From Lachnospiraceae bacterium (GTDB lineage Bacteria; Bacillota; Clostridia; Lachnospirales; Anaerotignaceae): a stretch of 8,695 nt of DNA. The notes beneath the pieces are model-generated. The model saw only the letters and a list, made by a program, of their open reading frames with translations. It made no database searches and was not told the origin of the DNA. Positions 1-6,532 of the stretch are shown piece by piece. Within the stretch, counting starts at the first letter, position 1; each line of letters begins with the position of its first letter. The position numbers were made by a program, and so were the translations under genes. The stretch covers positions 1-8,695 of the forward strand of contig JAHZEA010000023.1 of NCBI GenBank assembly GCA_019422065.1. The letters are read 5' to 3'.

Positions 1-637
1 TGATCTGGAATGCAGCCATGTGCATCTGGTTTTCCATTGTTCTAATCTTAATACCTTTTAAGTCTTCAGGAACAGTGATTGGTTTTACATTGTTTGTTAC
101 GTTTCTGAAACCGTTTTCAAACCATGCAAGACCTTTTAAGCCCTGATCTTCAACTGAGTTAAGTATCTGTGTACCTACTTCGCTGTCCATAACGGCTCTA
201 GCCTGCTCAGATGTTTCAAATAAGAAAGGAAGGTCGAATACTAAAAATGCATCTGTAAAGCCTGCAAGAGGAGCTGTAGAAACACATGTTACCTGAACTG
301 AACCAAGCTGAAGGCCTTCGATAAGGTCTCTCTCACTACCAAGCTGTGAGTTGCCGAATACGTCAAGTGTTACAGCGCCGTTTGTCTTTTCGCTTAAAAG
401 CTCGCCCATTTTAACAAGACCTAAGTTGTAAGGATGAGCATCCGGTGTTGTTGTACCAGAAATCATGGCATATTCTGCTTCGCCTGTAGCTGCTGCTGAA
501 GTTGAAGCTGATGCAGAAGCTGAAGTTGATGCTGCTGCAGATGCTGAAGTTGATGTTGTTCCACTAGAACCACAACCAGCAAAAGCAACAACAGCCATTG
601 ATGCTGCTACTAATACAGATAAAACTCTTTTTTTCAT
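1..637 (-). CDS. TRAP transporter solute-binding lipoprotein, DctP family (partial, C-terminus beyond window)
   Basis: This is the extracytoplasmic substrate-binding subunit of a tripartite ATP-independent periplasmic (TRAP) transporter, which would hand a carboxylate-type solute to a DctQM membrane partner. The 212 visible residues begin with a lipoprotein signal: MKKR, a hydrophobic stretch, then FAGC with the lipidated Cys at 22. In a Gram-positive cell this would anchor the protein to the outer face of the membrane. Residues 27-50 form a Ser/Ala/Thr-only linker. The mature domain shows DctP hallmarks: TTTPDAHPYNLG near 62-73, GNSQLGSERDLIEGLQLGS at 95-113, GFRNVTN at 176-182 and LKGIKIRTMEN at 193-203. 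By family precedent Arg199 of KIR would bind the substrate carboxylate. The ATG at 637 is preceded by AGGGGG. The remaining third or so, and any dctQ/dctM genes, lie left of the window. The substrate cannot be named from this fragment. Confidence 0.93.
   Translation of the reverse strand, partial: MKKRVLSVLVAASMAVVAFAGCGSSGTTSTSASAAASTSASASASTSAAATGEAEYAMISGTTTPDAHPYNLGLVKMGELLSEKTNGAVTLDVFGNSQLGSERDLIEGLQLGSVQVTCVSTAPLAGFTDAFLVFDLPFLFETSEQARAVMDSEVGTQILNSVEDQGLKGLAWFENGFRNVTNNVKPITVPEDLKGIKIRTMENQMHMAAFQI
488..553 (-). repeat. 24-nt imperfect tandem repeat encoding the Ser/Thr/Ala linker of the DctP lipoprotein
   Basis: Codons 29-50 of the solute-binding protein fall into an 8-residue period, STSASAAA, STSASASA, STSAAA, giving about 2.75 copies of a 24-nt unit. 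The 11-mer TCAACTTCAGC starts each copy. The repeat makes a flexible tether between the lipidated Cys22 and the binding domain, and it is a likely site of copy-number change by slippage. Confidence 0.75.
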
Positions 638-849
638 AATAATCCCCCTTGATTAATAAAAATGTATTAAATTAATGTTATTTAATTAACATTTACCCTC
701 AAAATGGATTTTGCATTGAACCCAAACAGGCCATAACATTGGTATAGCGGCCAGTCCTTTAATGCCGAACGGAAAACACTTTACGTCAAAACCAAGTAGT
801 GAAAATAGATATGTCCTTTTATGTATACAGTATTCACCCTTAGACATGC
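638..849 (-). promoter_or_regulatory. Long 5' leader of the dctP-like gene with several possible hairpins
   Basis: From the predicted transcription start (about 849) to the ATG at 637 there are roughly 210 untranslated bases, long for a simple transporter gene. On the minus strand I can pair ATGTC with GACAT (plus coordinates 843-847 with 811-815). A hairpin closed by GGCC/GGCC spans 729-752, with a CCAA loop and two internal mismatches. CAAAA/TTTTG pairs at 700-713, and a 7-bp AATGTTA/TAACATT stem lies at 674-693, shortly before the AGGGGG ribosome binding site (about 643-649). I do not recognise a known riboswitch class: the cores of the T-box, SAM, lysine, purine, c-di-GMP, ydaO and THF types are not apparent. 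Function is unknown. The stems are AT-rich in part and could be fortuitous. Confidence 0.4.
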
Positions 850-855
850 AGTTGT

Positions 856-884
856 ATGATAACACAAAGATGTTGAACTGTCAA
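856..884 (-). promoter_or_regulatory. Sigma-A type promoter for the dctP-like gene
   Basis: Read on the minus strand, TTGACA (plus 879-884) is followed after exactly 17 bases by TATCAT (plus 856-861). The -35 is perfect and the -10 matches five of six bases. It faces the solute-binding-protein gene and places the start of transcription near 849. A second TTGACA lies just upstream (plus 890-895) but has no comparable -10 partner. Confidence 0.8.
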
Positions 885-1110
885 TAATTTGTCAATTATT
901 AAAATAAGGCCTTAAATTTGGGATAAACCACTAATTTTATGTAAATTTGGTACATTATTTTATATTTATTAAAACCATTTAAAATAAATTTTAAGTGAGG
1001 TCAAATTAAGTTTTCGCAAATTTAACATAAGAAGTGACAAAACAGCAAATATTTTATACAAAATTTAGTTATTTCAAGTTATACCAATATTTTCACATAG
1101 CAAATAAATA
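885..1110. other. AT-rich intergenic spacer between divergent genes
   Basis: The space between the divergently transcribed dctP-like gene and the secreted-protein gene is very AT-rich and has stops in all frames. Apart from the promoters on its two flanks I see no gene, RNA gene or convincing inverted repeat. Its AT tracts could act as UP-elements or regulator sites, but nothing specific can be named. Confidence 0.6.
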
Positions 1111-1202
1111 TTGACATTAAATATTAAAAAGTACTTAATTTAACACAATTTACAAATTTTAATAAACTTGTAATATACACATCCGCTTTAGTATGTTAAA
1201 AT
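1111..1202 (+). promoter_or_regulatory. Candidate promoter region for the secreted copper-amine-oxidase-domain protein
   Basis: Two candidates face the downstream gene. The distal one has a perfect TTGACA at 1111-1116 with CTTAAT 17 bases later (1134-1139), a weak -10. The proximal one has TTGTAA at 1168-1173 followed after 18 bases by TATGTT (1192-1197), with an overlapping TAAAAT at 1197-1202. Neither is a consensus pair, and I cannot choose between them. The ribosome binding site AAGGAGG at 1243-1249 is strong. Confidence 0.45.
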
Positions 1203-1256
1203 GAAATATACAACATCATTTATAAACACAGTTATCAGTTATAAGGAGGAAACTTT

Positions 1257-2897
1257 ATGAAATTTTTTAAAAAAGCAATGGCACTGGCAATGTGCGCATG
1301 CATGAGTATATCATCATATACTTTTGTAATGGCACAGGATGCACAGGAAAGCGCAGCAGGCGTTTATATTAACGGTAAACAGCTTGAAGGTGTAGAACCT
1401 ATTGTTAAAAATAACCGCGCTTATGTTCCTGTAAGAAGTATATTTGAGTCTTTAGGTGCTGATGTGGAATATTCAGCATCAGCTAAAACAGTAACAGCAA
1501 TAGACGGCGATACAAACGTTACATTTGCTGTTGGCGGAGATGTAATTTCCATTACTGAAAACGGCGCTCTTAACAAAATTACAACTGATGCTCCTTCATT
1601 TATAAGCGGAGATACAGTTTATGTTCCTGTAAGATTTGCAGCTGAAGCTTTTAACTGCTCTGTAGGCTGGGACAGCGAAAACAGCGCTGTAATAATTATT
1701 GACAAAGACAAATTTATAGAAGATAACGGCGGTTCATTTGAATTAGCTAACCAGATTAAGGCTTTTGTTAACCAGTCAGCAGACCAAGGCCAGAAACTTG
1801 CCGGCACAATTAATTTTAATATGTCAGTTAGCGACGGTTCACAGGATATATCCCTTTCCGGTGACGTTCAGCTTAACGGTGTTGCAAACGCAACTGATGC
1901 AGATTTAGCATGCGCTATTAACTTAAACGAAAGAGATTTTGAAAAAATAGTGGACTTGCTTACAGAAGGCTTTGCAGATGAAGATAAAGCATCTGTAGAA
2001 GAAAAGGCCGCAATGTTCAAAAACATGACATTTAACTTTATAATCGACGGCGAAAACTTTGTTTTTTATGTTACATCAAACTTATTTGAATCATTAGGTC
2101 TTTCAGCCGACACATGGGTTAAACTTGATGTAGCAGAATTATACAGCCAGATGGGCATTGACAACATTGACAGCTTAATAACTGAGAGCCAAGACATGTC
2201 TTTTGAAGACCAGATTTCATTATGCCTTGATATGATTCCTATGGATAACGTATACGAGGCAAACATAATGATTGAAACTTATGCTTCAATGATGAGTATG
2301 TTCTCTGACAGCGCATTTAAAGCAACAGAAGGCGGATATGTTTCATCAACAACAACAGAGCTTGGACAGGGTACATACTATACAATGCAGTTTGTTGTTT
2401 CAACAGATACATTAGACAATATAACAGGTTTTGGTATTAAATTAATAGTTTCACAGAACGGTACTGTTACTACATCAATGGATATTAATTCTACAGCAGA
2501 TACAGTAACAATTAACATGGATATGGGTCTTGAGGATGTATTCCACTTTACAGCTGACGGCACAATAACATCTGAGCCAACAGATGAAGTAATTACTACA
2601 AAACCTGAAAGCGGAAACATTGTTGACCTTATGGAGCTTACAGGAATGCCTGTTTACAGCGGCGATTTAGGCCTTGAGGTATCTCCTGACCAGAGCATAG
2701 CAGTTCCTGAAGAACCAGCTGAAGAAATAACAGAAGAAGCTGTTGAAGAGCCAGCAGATGAAACAACAACAGAAGAAGCTGTTGAACAGCCTGCCGAGGA
2801 AACAACTGAAGAAACAACTGAAGAAACAACTGAAGAAGCTGCAGAAGAAACAGTTGAAGAACCAGCAACTGAAACAACAGCTGATACAGCAGCATAA
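1257..2897 (+). CDS. Secreted protein with copper amine oxidase N-terminal-type domain and Glu/Thr-rich tail
   Basis: An exported protein of 546 residues. Residues 1-26 form a signal peptide (MKFFKK, hydrophobic core, VMA before the expected cleavage site). Residues 36-148 hold two copies of the motif typical of the copper amine oxidase N-terminal domain family (PF07833): RAYVPVRSIFESLGADVEY at 54-72 and TVYVPVRFAAEAFNCSVGWD at 120-139. In Firmicutes this domain occurs on many cell-envelope proteins and does not imply amine oxidase activity; no catalytic domain is present. Residues about 160-440 alternate charged helices with beta-rich segments, somewhat like LolA/LppX-type lipid-binding folds, but I do not recognise the family. 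Residues 485-546 are almost only Glu, Thr, Ala, Pro and Val. No sortase motif, membrane anchor or S-layer repeat is visible, so it is probably released or held by charge. The start is fixed by AAGGAGG seven bases upstream. It is a single-gene unit ending at a strong terminator. Its role is unknown. Confidence 0.9.
   Translation: MKFFKKAMALAMCACMSISSYTFVMAQDAQESAAGVYINGKQLEGVEPIVKNNRAYVPVRSIFESLGADVEYSASAKTVTAIDGDTNVTFAVGGDVISITENGALNKITTDAPSFISGDTVYVPVRFAAEAFNCSVGWDSENSAVIIIDKDKFIEDNGGSFELANQIKAFVNQSADQGQKLAGTINFNMSVSDGSQDISLSGDVQLNGVANATDADLACAINLNERDFEKIVDLLTEGFADEDKASVEEKAAMFKNMTFNFIIDGENFVFYVTSNLFESLGLSADTWVKLDVAELYSQMGIDNIDSLITESQDMSFEDQISLCLDMIPMDNVYEANIMIETYASMMSMFSDSAFKATEGGYVSSTTTELGQGTYYTMQFVVSTDTLDNITGFGIKLIVSQNGTVTTSMDINSTADTVTINMDMGLEDVFHFTADGTITSEPTDEVITTKPESGNIVDLMELTGMPVYSGDLGLEVSPDQSIAVPEEPAEEITEEAVEEPADETTTEEAVEQPAEETTEETTEETTEEAAEETVEEPATETTADTAA
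2709..2894 (+). repeat. Low-complexity Glu/Thr tail with a perfect 12-nt tandem repeat
   Basis: This stretch encodes the acidic C-terminal 62 residues of the secreted protein. At its core, 2799-2834, are three perfect copies of the 12-nt unit GAAACAACTGAA (ETTE), flanked by degenerate variants such as EEPAEE, EEAVEE and EEPATE. The multiple-of-three unit length means that copy-number changes would lengthen or shorten the tail without shifting the frame. Confidence 0.85.
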
Positions 2898-2937
2898 AAT
2901 TATTAAAAACACAATATTATAAGTTTTATTTAACACT

Positions 2938-2979
2938 AAAAAGCACGAAATACAATTTATATGTATTTCGTGCTTTTTT
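2938..2979. terminator. Strong bidirectional intrinsic terminator
   Basis: A perfect 14-bp stem pairs AAGCACGAAATACA (2941-2954) with its complement at 2962-2975 around a 7-base loop. A's lead into it and six T's follow on the plus strand. On the minus strand the stem is followed by TTTTT. It lies between the stop of the secreted-protein gene (2897) and the stop of the convergent NapH-like gene (3025), so it can end transcription from both sides. Confidence 0.93.
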
Positions 2980-3024
2980 AAATAGTCTTTTTAATGTGCT
3001 GATATTGCGTAATTAAAACATTAA

Positions 3025-3636
3025 TTACTCTTCAGCATCATTTTGTTTTTCTTTCAGTTTACCGCTGTTTCTTAAAGAGCAAATGCCCTGAGTCATTGTA
3101 CCCATAGGGCAATAAACACACCATGAACGTGGTTTAAAAAGAATCATTGTTATAATGCCAAGCACCGTTGATGTAAGCATTACACTGTAAAAGCCAAATG
3201 CAAATTGTGCTACACCCGGAGCAACACCGCCAGAATATGCCCAGTTCCATGGCAGTTTAAATGTCCATAAAAGTGTTACAACCTCTTTCATATCCCTTGC
3301 ACCTGAAAAAACAAGATATGTGTTAAAAAGCATGTTAAAAAACATTACCATAAAAAATATCAAAAAGCCGTATCTGAAGTACTTGGTTTTAATAAACTTA
3401 GGCACATCTCGTTTTGACGAAAGACCCAACCTATCGCCTAAAAGGGAAAACAGCTGGCCTCTGCCGCAGTACCTGTTGCAGTATGCTTTGTTTCCGCCTA
3501 TTACGGCTATGGCTAAAGGCGTAAAAAAGCATATAAGCCCCAAATACGCAAAAAGTATATTAAAAAATCCCAGTATAAGGTATGCTGCCGAAAAAATATA
3601 AAGATAGTCGTACCAGTGCTTATTTTGTTTTTTCAT
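3025..3636 (-). CDS. NapH-like membrane iron-sulfur protein (4Fe-4S binding, Fer4_5 type)
   Basis: A 203-residue integral membrane protein with about four hydrophobic segments (roughly 12-30, 32-47, 88-110 and 140-166). Two cysteine clusters carry the NapH/NosR/YccM-type signature: YCNRYCGRGQLF with Cys53 and Cys57, and WCVYCPMGTMTQGIC with Cys173, Cys176 and Cys186. Proteins of this group pass electrons between membrane carriers and soluble ferredoxin-like partners. Its ATG follows the ferredoxin stop with no gap (TAAATG), and its ribosome binding site AGGGAGG sits inside the ferredoxin gene, so the two are translationally coupled and probably act together. No catalytic reductase or maturation enzyme is adjacent, so the acceptor cannot be named. 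The C-terminus is a charged cytoplasmic tail (KLKEKQNDAEE). Transcription would stop at the shared terminator near 2940-2978. Confidence 0.85.
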   Translation of the reverse strand: MKKQNKHWYDYLYIFSAAYLILGFFNILFAYLGLICFFTPLAIAVIGGNKAYCNRYCGRGQLFSLLGDRLGLSSKRDVPKFIKTKYFRYGFLIFFMVMFFNMLFNTYLVFSGARDMKEVVTLLWTFKLPWNWAYSGGVAPGVAQFAFGFYSVMLTSTVLGIITMILFKPRSWCVYCPMGTMTQGICSLRNSGKLKEKQNDAEE

Positions 3637-3840
3637 TTACTGAGCCTCCCTTATTTCTATTACCGATGCCGGACAGGCCTTTGCGCACTTACCGCAGCCT
3701 ATGCATTTATTTTTATCTACAACGGCATATACCCCACAGTAAATACTTATAGCACCAAGGGGACAGACCTTTACACAGCAGCCACAGGAAACACAGTATT
3801 TTTTATCTACAAATGCTTTTTTTCTTTTAATTTCCGCCAT
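3637..3840 (-). CDS. 2[4Fe-4S] ferredoxin
   Basis: A small electron carrier of 67 residues with two complete 4Fe-4S motifs: Cys16, Cys19, Cys22 and Cys26 (followed by Pro), and Cys46, Cys49, Cys52 and Cys56 (followed by Pro). Extra cysteines at 21 and 35 are not part of the canonical ligand set. The N-terminal tail is basic (MAEIKRKK). I place the start at the ATG at 3840, because the perfect AGGAGG (plus 3845-3850) lies five bases upstream. An upstream in-frame TTG at 3861 would put that ribosome binding site inside the coding region. The gene abuts the NapH-like gene directly, suggesting that this ferredoxin feeds or drains the membrane iron-sulfur protein. It may be transcribed by read-through from the aminopeptidase gene or from a weak promoter I cannot identify. 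Confidence 0.93.
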   Translation of the reverse strand: MAEIKRKKAFVDKKYCVSCGCCVKVCPLGAISIYCGVYAVVDKNKCIGCGKCAKACPASVIEIREAQ

Positions 3841-3865
3841 ATATCCTCCTAAATATAACAATATT

Positions 3866-3889
3866 GAGCCGGTTTACTGTAATCGGCCC
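3866..3889 (-). terminator. Possible weak terminator or attenuator hairpin after the aminopeptidase gene
   Basis: On the minus strand GGGCCG pairs with CGGCTC (one G-U pair); after one mismatch two more A-T pairs enclose a short loop. The following bases are AT-rich (AATATTGTTAT) but not a true T run, so termination would be partial at best. It sits between the aminopeptidase stop and the ferredoxin ribosome binding site. Confidence 0.35.
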
Positions 3890-3913
3890 AAATTTTAAAA
3901 TTCCAATGATTTA

Positions 3914-5293
3914 TTAAGCGTTAATCAAAAATGCTCTGTATCCTTTTTCAGCCTCATAAACATCGGCTTTGCTTGTTACTTCCCAAGGCGCATGCATACT
4001 TAATACAGCAACGCCGCTGTCTATAACTTCCATACCATAAAGCGCCAGTATGTAAGCTATTGTTCCGCCACCGCCAAGGTCCACTCTTCCTAATTCTGCT
4101 GTTTGGTAATGCACATTATTTTCATCCATTATACGGCGCAGGTCAGCCAGATATTCAGCATTGGCGTCGTTTGAGCCGCTTTTGCCCCTTGCGCCAGTAA
4201 ATTTATTAAACACCATACCATGAGAAAGGAATGCCACATTCTTTTTTTCAAAAGCCGACGCATAAGCCGGGTCATAAGCTGAGCTTACATCAGAAGAAAG
4301 CATACGGCTGTTTTTAAGAGCACGTCTTAAATTAAGCTCTGTATATTCTCCTGTAAGAGCCATAACCTCGGCTACGGTATTTTCAAAAAATCTTGACTGC
4401 ATACCTGTAGCGCCTACACTGCCTATTTCTTCTTTATCAACAAGAAGGCAGCAGGCTGTTTTCTCGCTTTCCTCAACTTCCAGCATAGCTTTAAGGGATG
4501 TAAAAGCACACACTCTGTCATCCTGACCATAAGAAATAATCATGCTTCTGTCAAGACCGGCTTCTCTTGCCTTTCCGGCAGGAACAGCCTCTATTTCAGC
4601 AGAAACAAAGTCTTCTTCCTCAATATTGTATTTTTCTTTAAGAAGCTTTAAAACGTTGGCTTTAACAGCCTCTTTTTCATCACCTTTAACAGGCTCATTG
4701 CCTATAAGTATGTTTAAGTCCTCGCCTTCTACTACACGGGCGCCTTTTTTCTCCATCTGCTCCTGTGCCAAATGTATAAGCAAATCAGTTACACAAAAAA
4801 CCGGGTCGTTTTCATCTTCGCCTATATTAATGTCAATTACAGAACCGTCTTTTTTAACAACTGTACCATGAAGCGCCAAAGGCAGAGTTACCCACTGGTA
4901 TTTTTTAATACCGCCATAGTAATGAGTATCTAAAAATGCCAGCTCACCGTCTTCAAAAACAGGGTTCTGCTTAATATCAAGCCTTGGAGAGTCTATATGA
5001 GCGCCTAATATATTCATACCGTCTGTAAGGCCTTTTTTGCCTATTCTGAAAAGGGCAACGGCTTTTTTCATGCATACGCTGTATACTTTATCGCCGCATT
5101 TAAGTTTTTCGCCTGAGGATATAACGCTGTTTAAATCTTTATATCCGGCTTTTTCAGCCATAGCAATTATCTCTTTAACGCACTCCCTTTCAGTTTTGCA
5201 CCTGCTTAAAAAGTCCATATATAAATTACAGGTATTTTCAAGCTGTAATTTTTCGTTTTCATCATAATACGTAAAGCAGTTTTTTCTTTCCAT
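3914..5293 (-). CDS. M18 family zinc aminopeptidase (aspartyl-aminopeptidase-like)
   Basis: A cytosolic metallo-aminopeptidase of 459 residues, a normal length for bacterial M18 enzymes, which remove N-terminal residues (often acidic, sometimes others) from peptides. The dinuclear-zinc site is complete: GAHIDSPR (His99, Asp101), YGQDDR (Asp258 as the likely bridging ligand), DKEEIGS (Glu288 as probable general base, Glu289 as ligand), SSDVSSAYD (Asp335) and SMHAPWEV (His434). The family glycine loop ELGRVDLGGGGTIA lies at 400-413. The ATG at 5293 has a GGAGGTG site eight bases upstream, and the gene ends in tandem TAA stops. It has its own promoter at 5360-5388, so it forms a separate unit from the lrgAB operon upstream. 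Family assignment is firm; exact residue preference cannot be read from sequence, so I give no gene symbol. Confidence 0.95.
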   Translation of the reverse strand: MERKNCFTYYDENEKLQLENTCNLYMDFLSRCKTERECVKEIIAMAEKAGYKDLNSVISSGEKLKCGDKVYSVCMKKAVALFRIGKKGLTDGMNILGAHIDSPRLDIKQNPVFEDGELAFLDTHYYGGIKKYQWVTLPLALHGTVVKKDGSVIDINIGEDENDPVFCVTDLLIHLAQEQMEKKGARVVEGEDLNILIGNEPVKGDEKEAVKANVLKLLKEKYNIEEEDFVSAEIEAVPAGKAREAGLDRSMIISYGQDDRVCAFTSLKAMLEVEESEKTACCLLVDKEEIGSVGATGMQSRFFENTVAEVMALTGEYTELNLRRALKNSRMLSSDVSSAYDPAYASAFEKKNVAFLSHGMVFNKFTGARGKSGSNDANAEYLADLRRIMDENNVHYQTAELGRVDLGGGGTIAYILALYGMEVIDSGVAVLSMHAPWEVTSKADVYEAEKGYRAFLINA

Positions 5294-5359
5294 AATAAAA
5301 CACCTCCGTTTTATACTTTTTTAATACATAAAACTACAAAAATCCGCATATTAAAGCCT

Positions 5360-5388
5360 ATTATAAAACAACAAAGCCGCTTTTACAA
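5360..5388 (-). promoter_or_regulatory. Sigma-A type promoter for the M18 aminopeptidase gene
   Basis: On the minus strand TTGTAA (plus 5383-5388) is followed after 17 bases by a perfect TATAAT (plus 5360-5365). Transcription would begin near 5353, leaving a leader of about 60 bases with the ribosome binding site at plus 5301-5307. Confidence 0.75.
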
Positions 5389-5438
5389 CAACTATGCTTT
5401 GGGACATTTAAACATTACAACATATTAGTTAAAGCATT

Positions 5439-5468
5439 AAAAAAACGCCGGAAAAATCCGACGTTTTT
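5439..5468 (-). terminator. Intrinsic terminator of the regulator-lrgAB operon
   Basis: On the minus strand CGTCGGA pairs with TCCGGCG around a TTTT loop and is followed by seven T's. In RNA of this strand the single odd position is a U-G wobble, so the stem is continuous. On the plus strand the same position is an A-C mismatch. This asymmetry says the terminator serves the lrgB side. Confidence 0.88.
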
Positions 5469-5487
5469 ATACTTATTAAATTTAGTT

Positions 5488-6180
5488 TTAATAAAGTCCT
5501 GCAAAAAATGAAGCCACAAGTACAGTAAATATACCGGAAATAGCAACTGAAATTGAGCTCATGGCACCTTCCAGCTCACCTATTTCAAGTGCTTTTACAG
5601 TACCCAGCGCATGGGATGATGAGCCAAAAGCAAGACCAACAGCTATTCTGTTTCTTATTCCAGTTATGCGGCATATGCTTTGGCCAAAAACATTGCCAAC
5701 AACACCTGTAAGTATTATAACCGGTACTGTTATAGAAGAAATACCGCCTAACTCCTCACTTATACCATATCCAAAAGCACTTGTAATTGATTTAGGAAGC
5801 AAAGTTACATACTGTTCGTGTGTAAGCTCAAATATAAGGGCAACTGCCAAAACACAAAGCATGCTTGTAACGGCTCCAGTAACAACGCCTACGGCTATTG
5901 CCAGCTTATTTTCTTTAATCTTCTGCATTTCCTGATGAAGCGGTATAGCATAACATACAGTACATGGTGTAAGGAAATAAGTAAGATACTGTCCTCCGGC
6001 ATTATAAGTTTCATAGTCAATTTTTGTAATAGCAAGAAACGCAATTATAAGTATTGCAGATATCAAAAGGGGATTAAATATTGGTGATTTAAACTTTTTA
6101 TTAATAACAACGCCTATGTAATAAGCAAAAAGGCTTAAAAAGAACCCAAAATATACTGATTGTGTAAAAAACTCATTCAT
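5488..6180 (-). CDS. lrgB: LrgB/CidB family membrane protein (probable pyruvate or related carboxylate transporter subunit)
   Basis: A 230-residue polytopic membrane protein of the LrgB/CidB/YohK family, full length. Family blocks are clear: YFLTPCTVCYAIPL at 68-81, LLPKSITSAFGYGISEELGG at 127-146, and GLAFGSSSHALGTVKALEIGE at 182-202, between several hydrophobic helices. Annotation pipelines often call these antiholin or murein-hydrolase exporters, after staphylococcal lrg/cid work. B. subtilis PftAB and S. mutans LrgAB instead act in pyruvate transport. The ATG at 6180 overlaps the end of lrgA by eight bases, with AAGGTG upstream inside lrgA, indicating coupled translation of a two-subunit system. 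The FCD regulator and PdhR-like operator at the head of the operon favour the carboxylate-transport reading. That choice is inference. Confidence 0.93.
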   Translation of the reverse strand: MNEFFTQSVYFGFFLSLFAYYIGVVINKKFKSPIFNPLLISAILIIAFLAITKIDYETYNAGGQYLTYFLTPCTVCYAIPLHQEMQKIKENKLAIAVGVVTGAVTSMLCVLAVALIFELTHEQYVTLLPKSITSAFGYGISEELGGISSITVPVIILTGVVGNVFGQSICRITGIRNRIAVGLAFGSSSHALGTVKALEIGELEGAMSSISVAISGIFTVLVASFFAGLY

Positions 6181-6532
6181 CTTTGCCGCACCTTCTTTCT
6201 ATAACAAACTGTGAAACTCTGCCTGTTACAACCATTACAATTACTGTTACAAGGAACAAAACTATAAGTATAGGTATTAGAAAAGTTTTAAGCTCCTCTA
6301 CAGCAGTCATTACACCTACAGTAGAAGGCACAAAAGTTACTATCATAACATTAAGCATAAATGAGCCCACATCTTTTATCTGCTCAAACTTAACTATTTT
6401 TGTTTCAAGCAGTACCATCATTATTATTAATCCGTAAATGCTTGCCGGTATAGGCAGTCCCAAAAAACTGTATACCATTTCTCCAGCAAAAGATACGCCA
6501 AAAATTATGGCTATCTGATTTAAGTACTTCAC
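6173..6532 (-). CDS. lrgA: LrgA/CidA family membrane protein (partner of LrgB)
   Basis: A 119-residue holin-like membrane protein with four predicted helices (about 6-22, 30-46, 58-76 and 84-104). The family signatures LPIPASIYGLIIM at 26-38 and MLNVMIVTFVPSTVGVM at 59-75 are present. The start is GTG at 6532; it is supported by AGGGAGG (plus 6540-6546) seven bases upstream and by a 4-base GTGA overlap with the regulator stop. Its own stop overlaps the start of lrgB. LrgA and LrgB are usually found and needed together. The basic, cytoplasmic C-terminus ends RRCGKDE. Expression should follow the single promoter ahead of the regulator gene, as I see no promoter inside the operon. Confidence 0.92.
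   Translation of the reverse strand: MKYLNQIAIIFGVSFAGEMVYSFLGLPIPASIYGLIIMMVLLETKIVKFEQIKDVGSFMLNVMIVTFVPSTVGVMTAVEELKTFLIPILIVLFLVTVIVMVVTGRVSQFVIERRCGKDE

Noticed and set aside
465..656. Plus-strand open frame rich in Ala, Glu, Asp and Val
   Set aside because: It is the reverse-complement shadow of the Ser/Thr/Ala repeat linker and signal peptide of the DctP lipoprotein. It has no ribosome binding site, and the minus frame has clear family motifs.
739..744. ATTGGT half-site in the dctP leader as a second operator for the FCD regulator
   Set aside because: The partner half ACCAAT is missing at the required spacing, so the TNGTNNNACNA pattern is not met.
638..849. A known riboswitch in the dctP leader
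   Set aside because: I looked for the conserved cores of common classes by eye and found none; I therefore report only an unassigned leader.
1257..2897. A true copper amine oxidase
   Set aside because: Only the small N-terminal-type domain is present. The large catalytic domain with its topaquinone tyrosine and copper histidines is absent.
2638..2936. Two minus-strand frames rich in Leu/Gln or Cys/Phe opposite the acidic tail
   Set aside because: They are antisense readings of the GAA/ACA/GCT repeat codons. Their odd composition follows from the repeat, and the forward gene is well supported.
3320..3852. Plus-strand frames opposite the NapH-like and ferredoxin genes
   Set aside because: The minus-strand genes carry complete cysteine motifs and ribosome binding sites; the plus frames have neither.
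3841..3861. Upstream TTG start that would add seven residues to the ferredoxin
   Set aside because: The extension would translate through the AGGAGG site that serves the ATG at 3840, and ferredoxins of this type normally start close to the first cysteine motif.
5561..6087. Plus-strand frames of 124 and 89 codons within lrgB
   Set aside because: They overlap conserved LrgB sequence on the other strand and show no recognisable domain or start signal.
5488..6532. LrgAB as a holin/antiholin lysis system
   Set aside because: Nothing nearby supports lysis (no murein hydrolase, no LytST), while the FCD regulator and PdhR-type operator favour carboxylate transport. The lysis role cannot be excluded from sequence alone.
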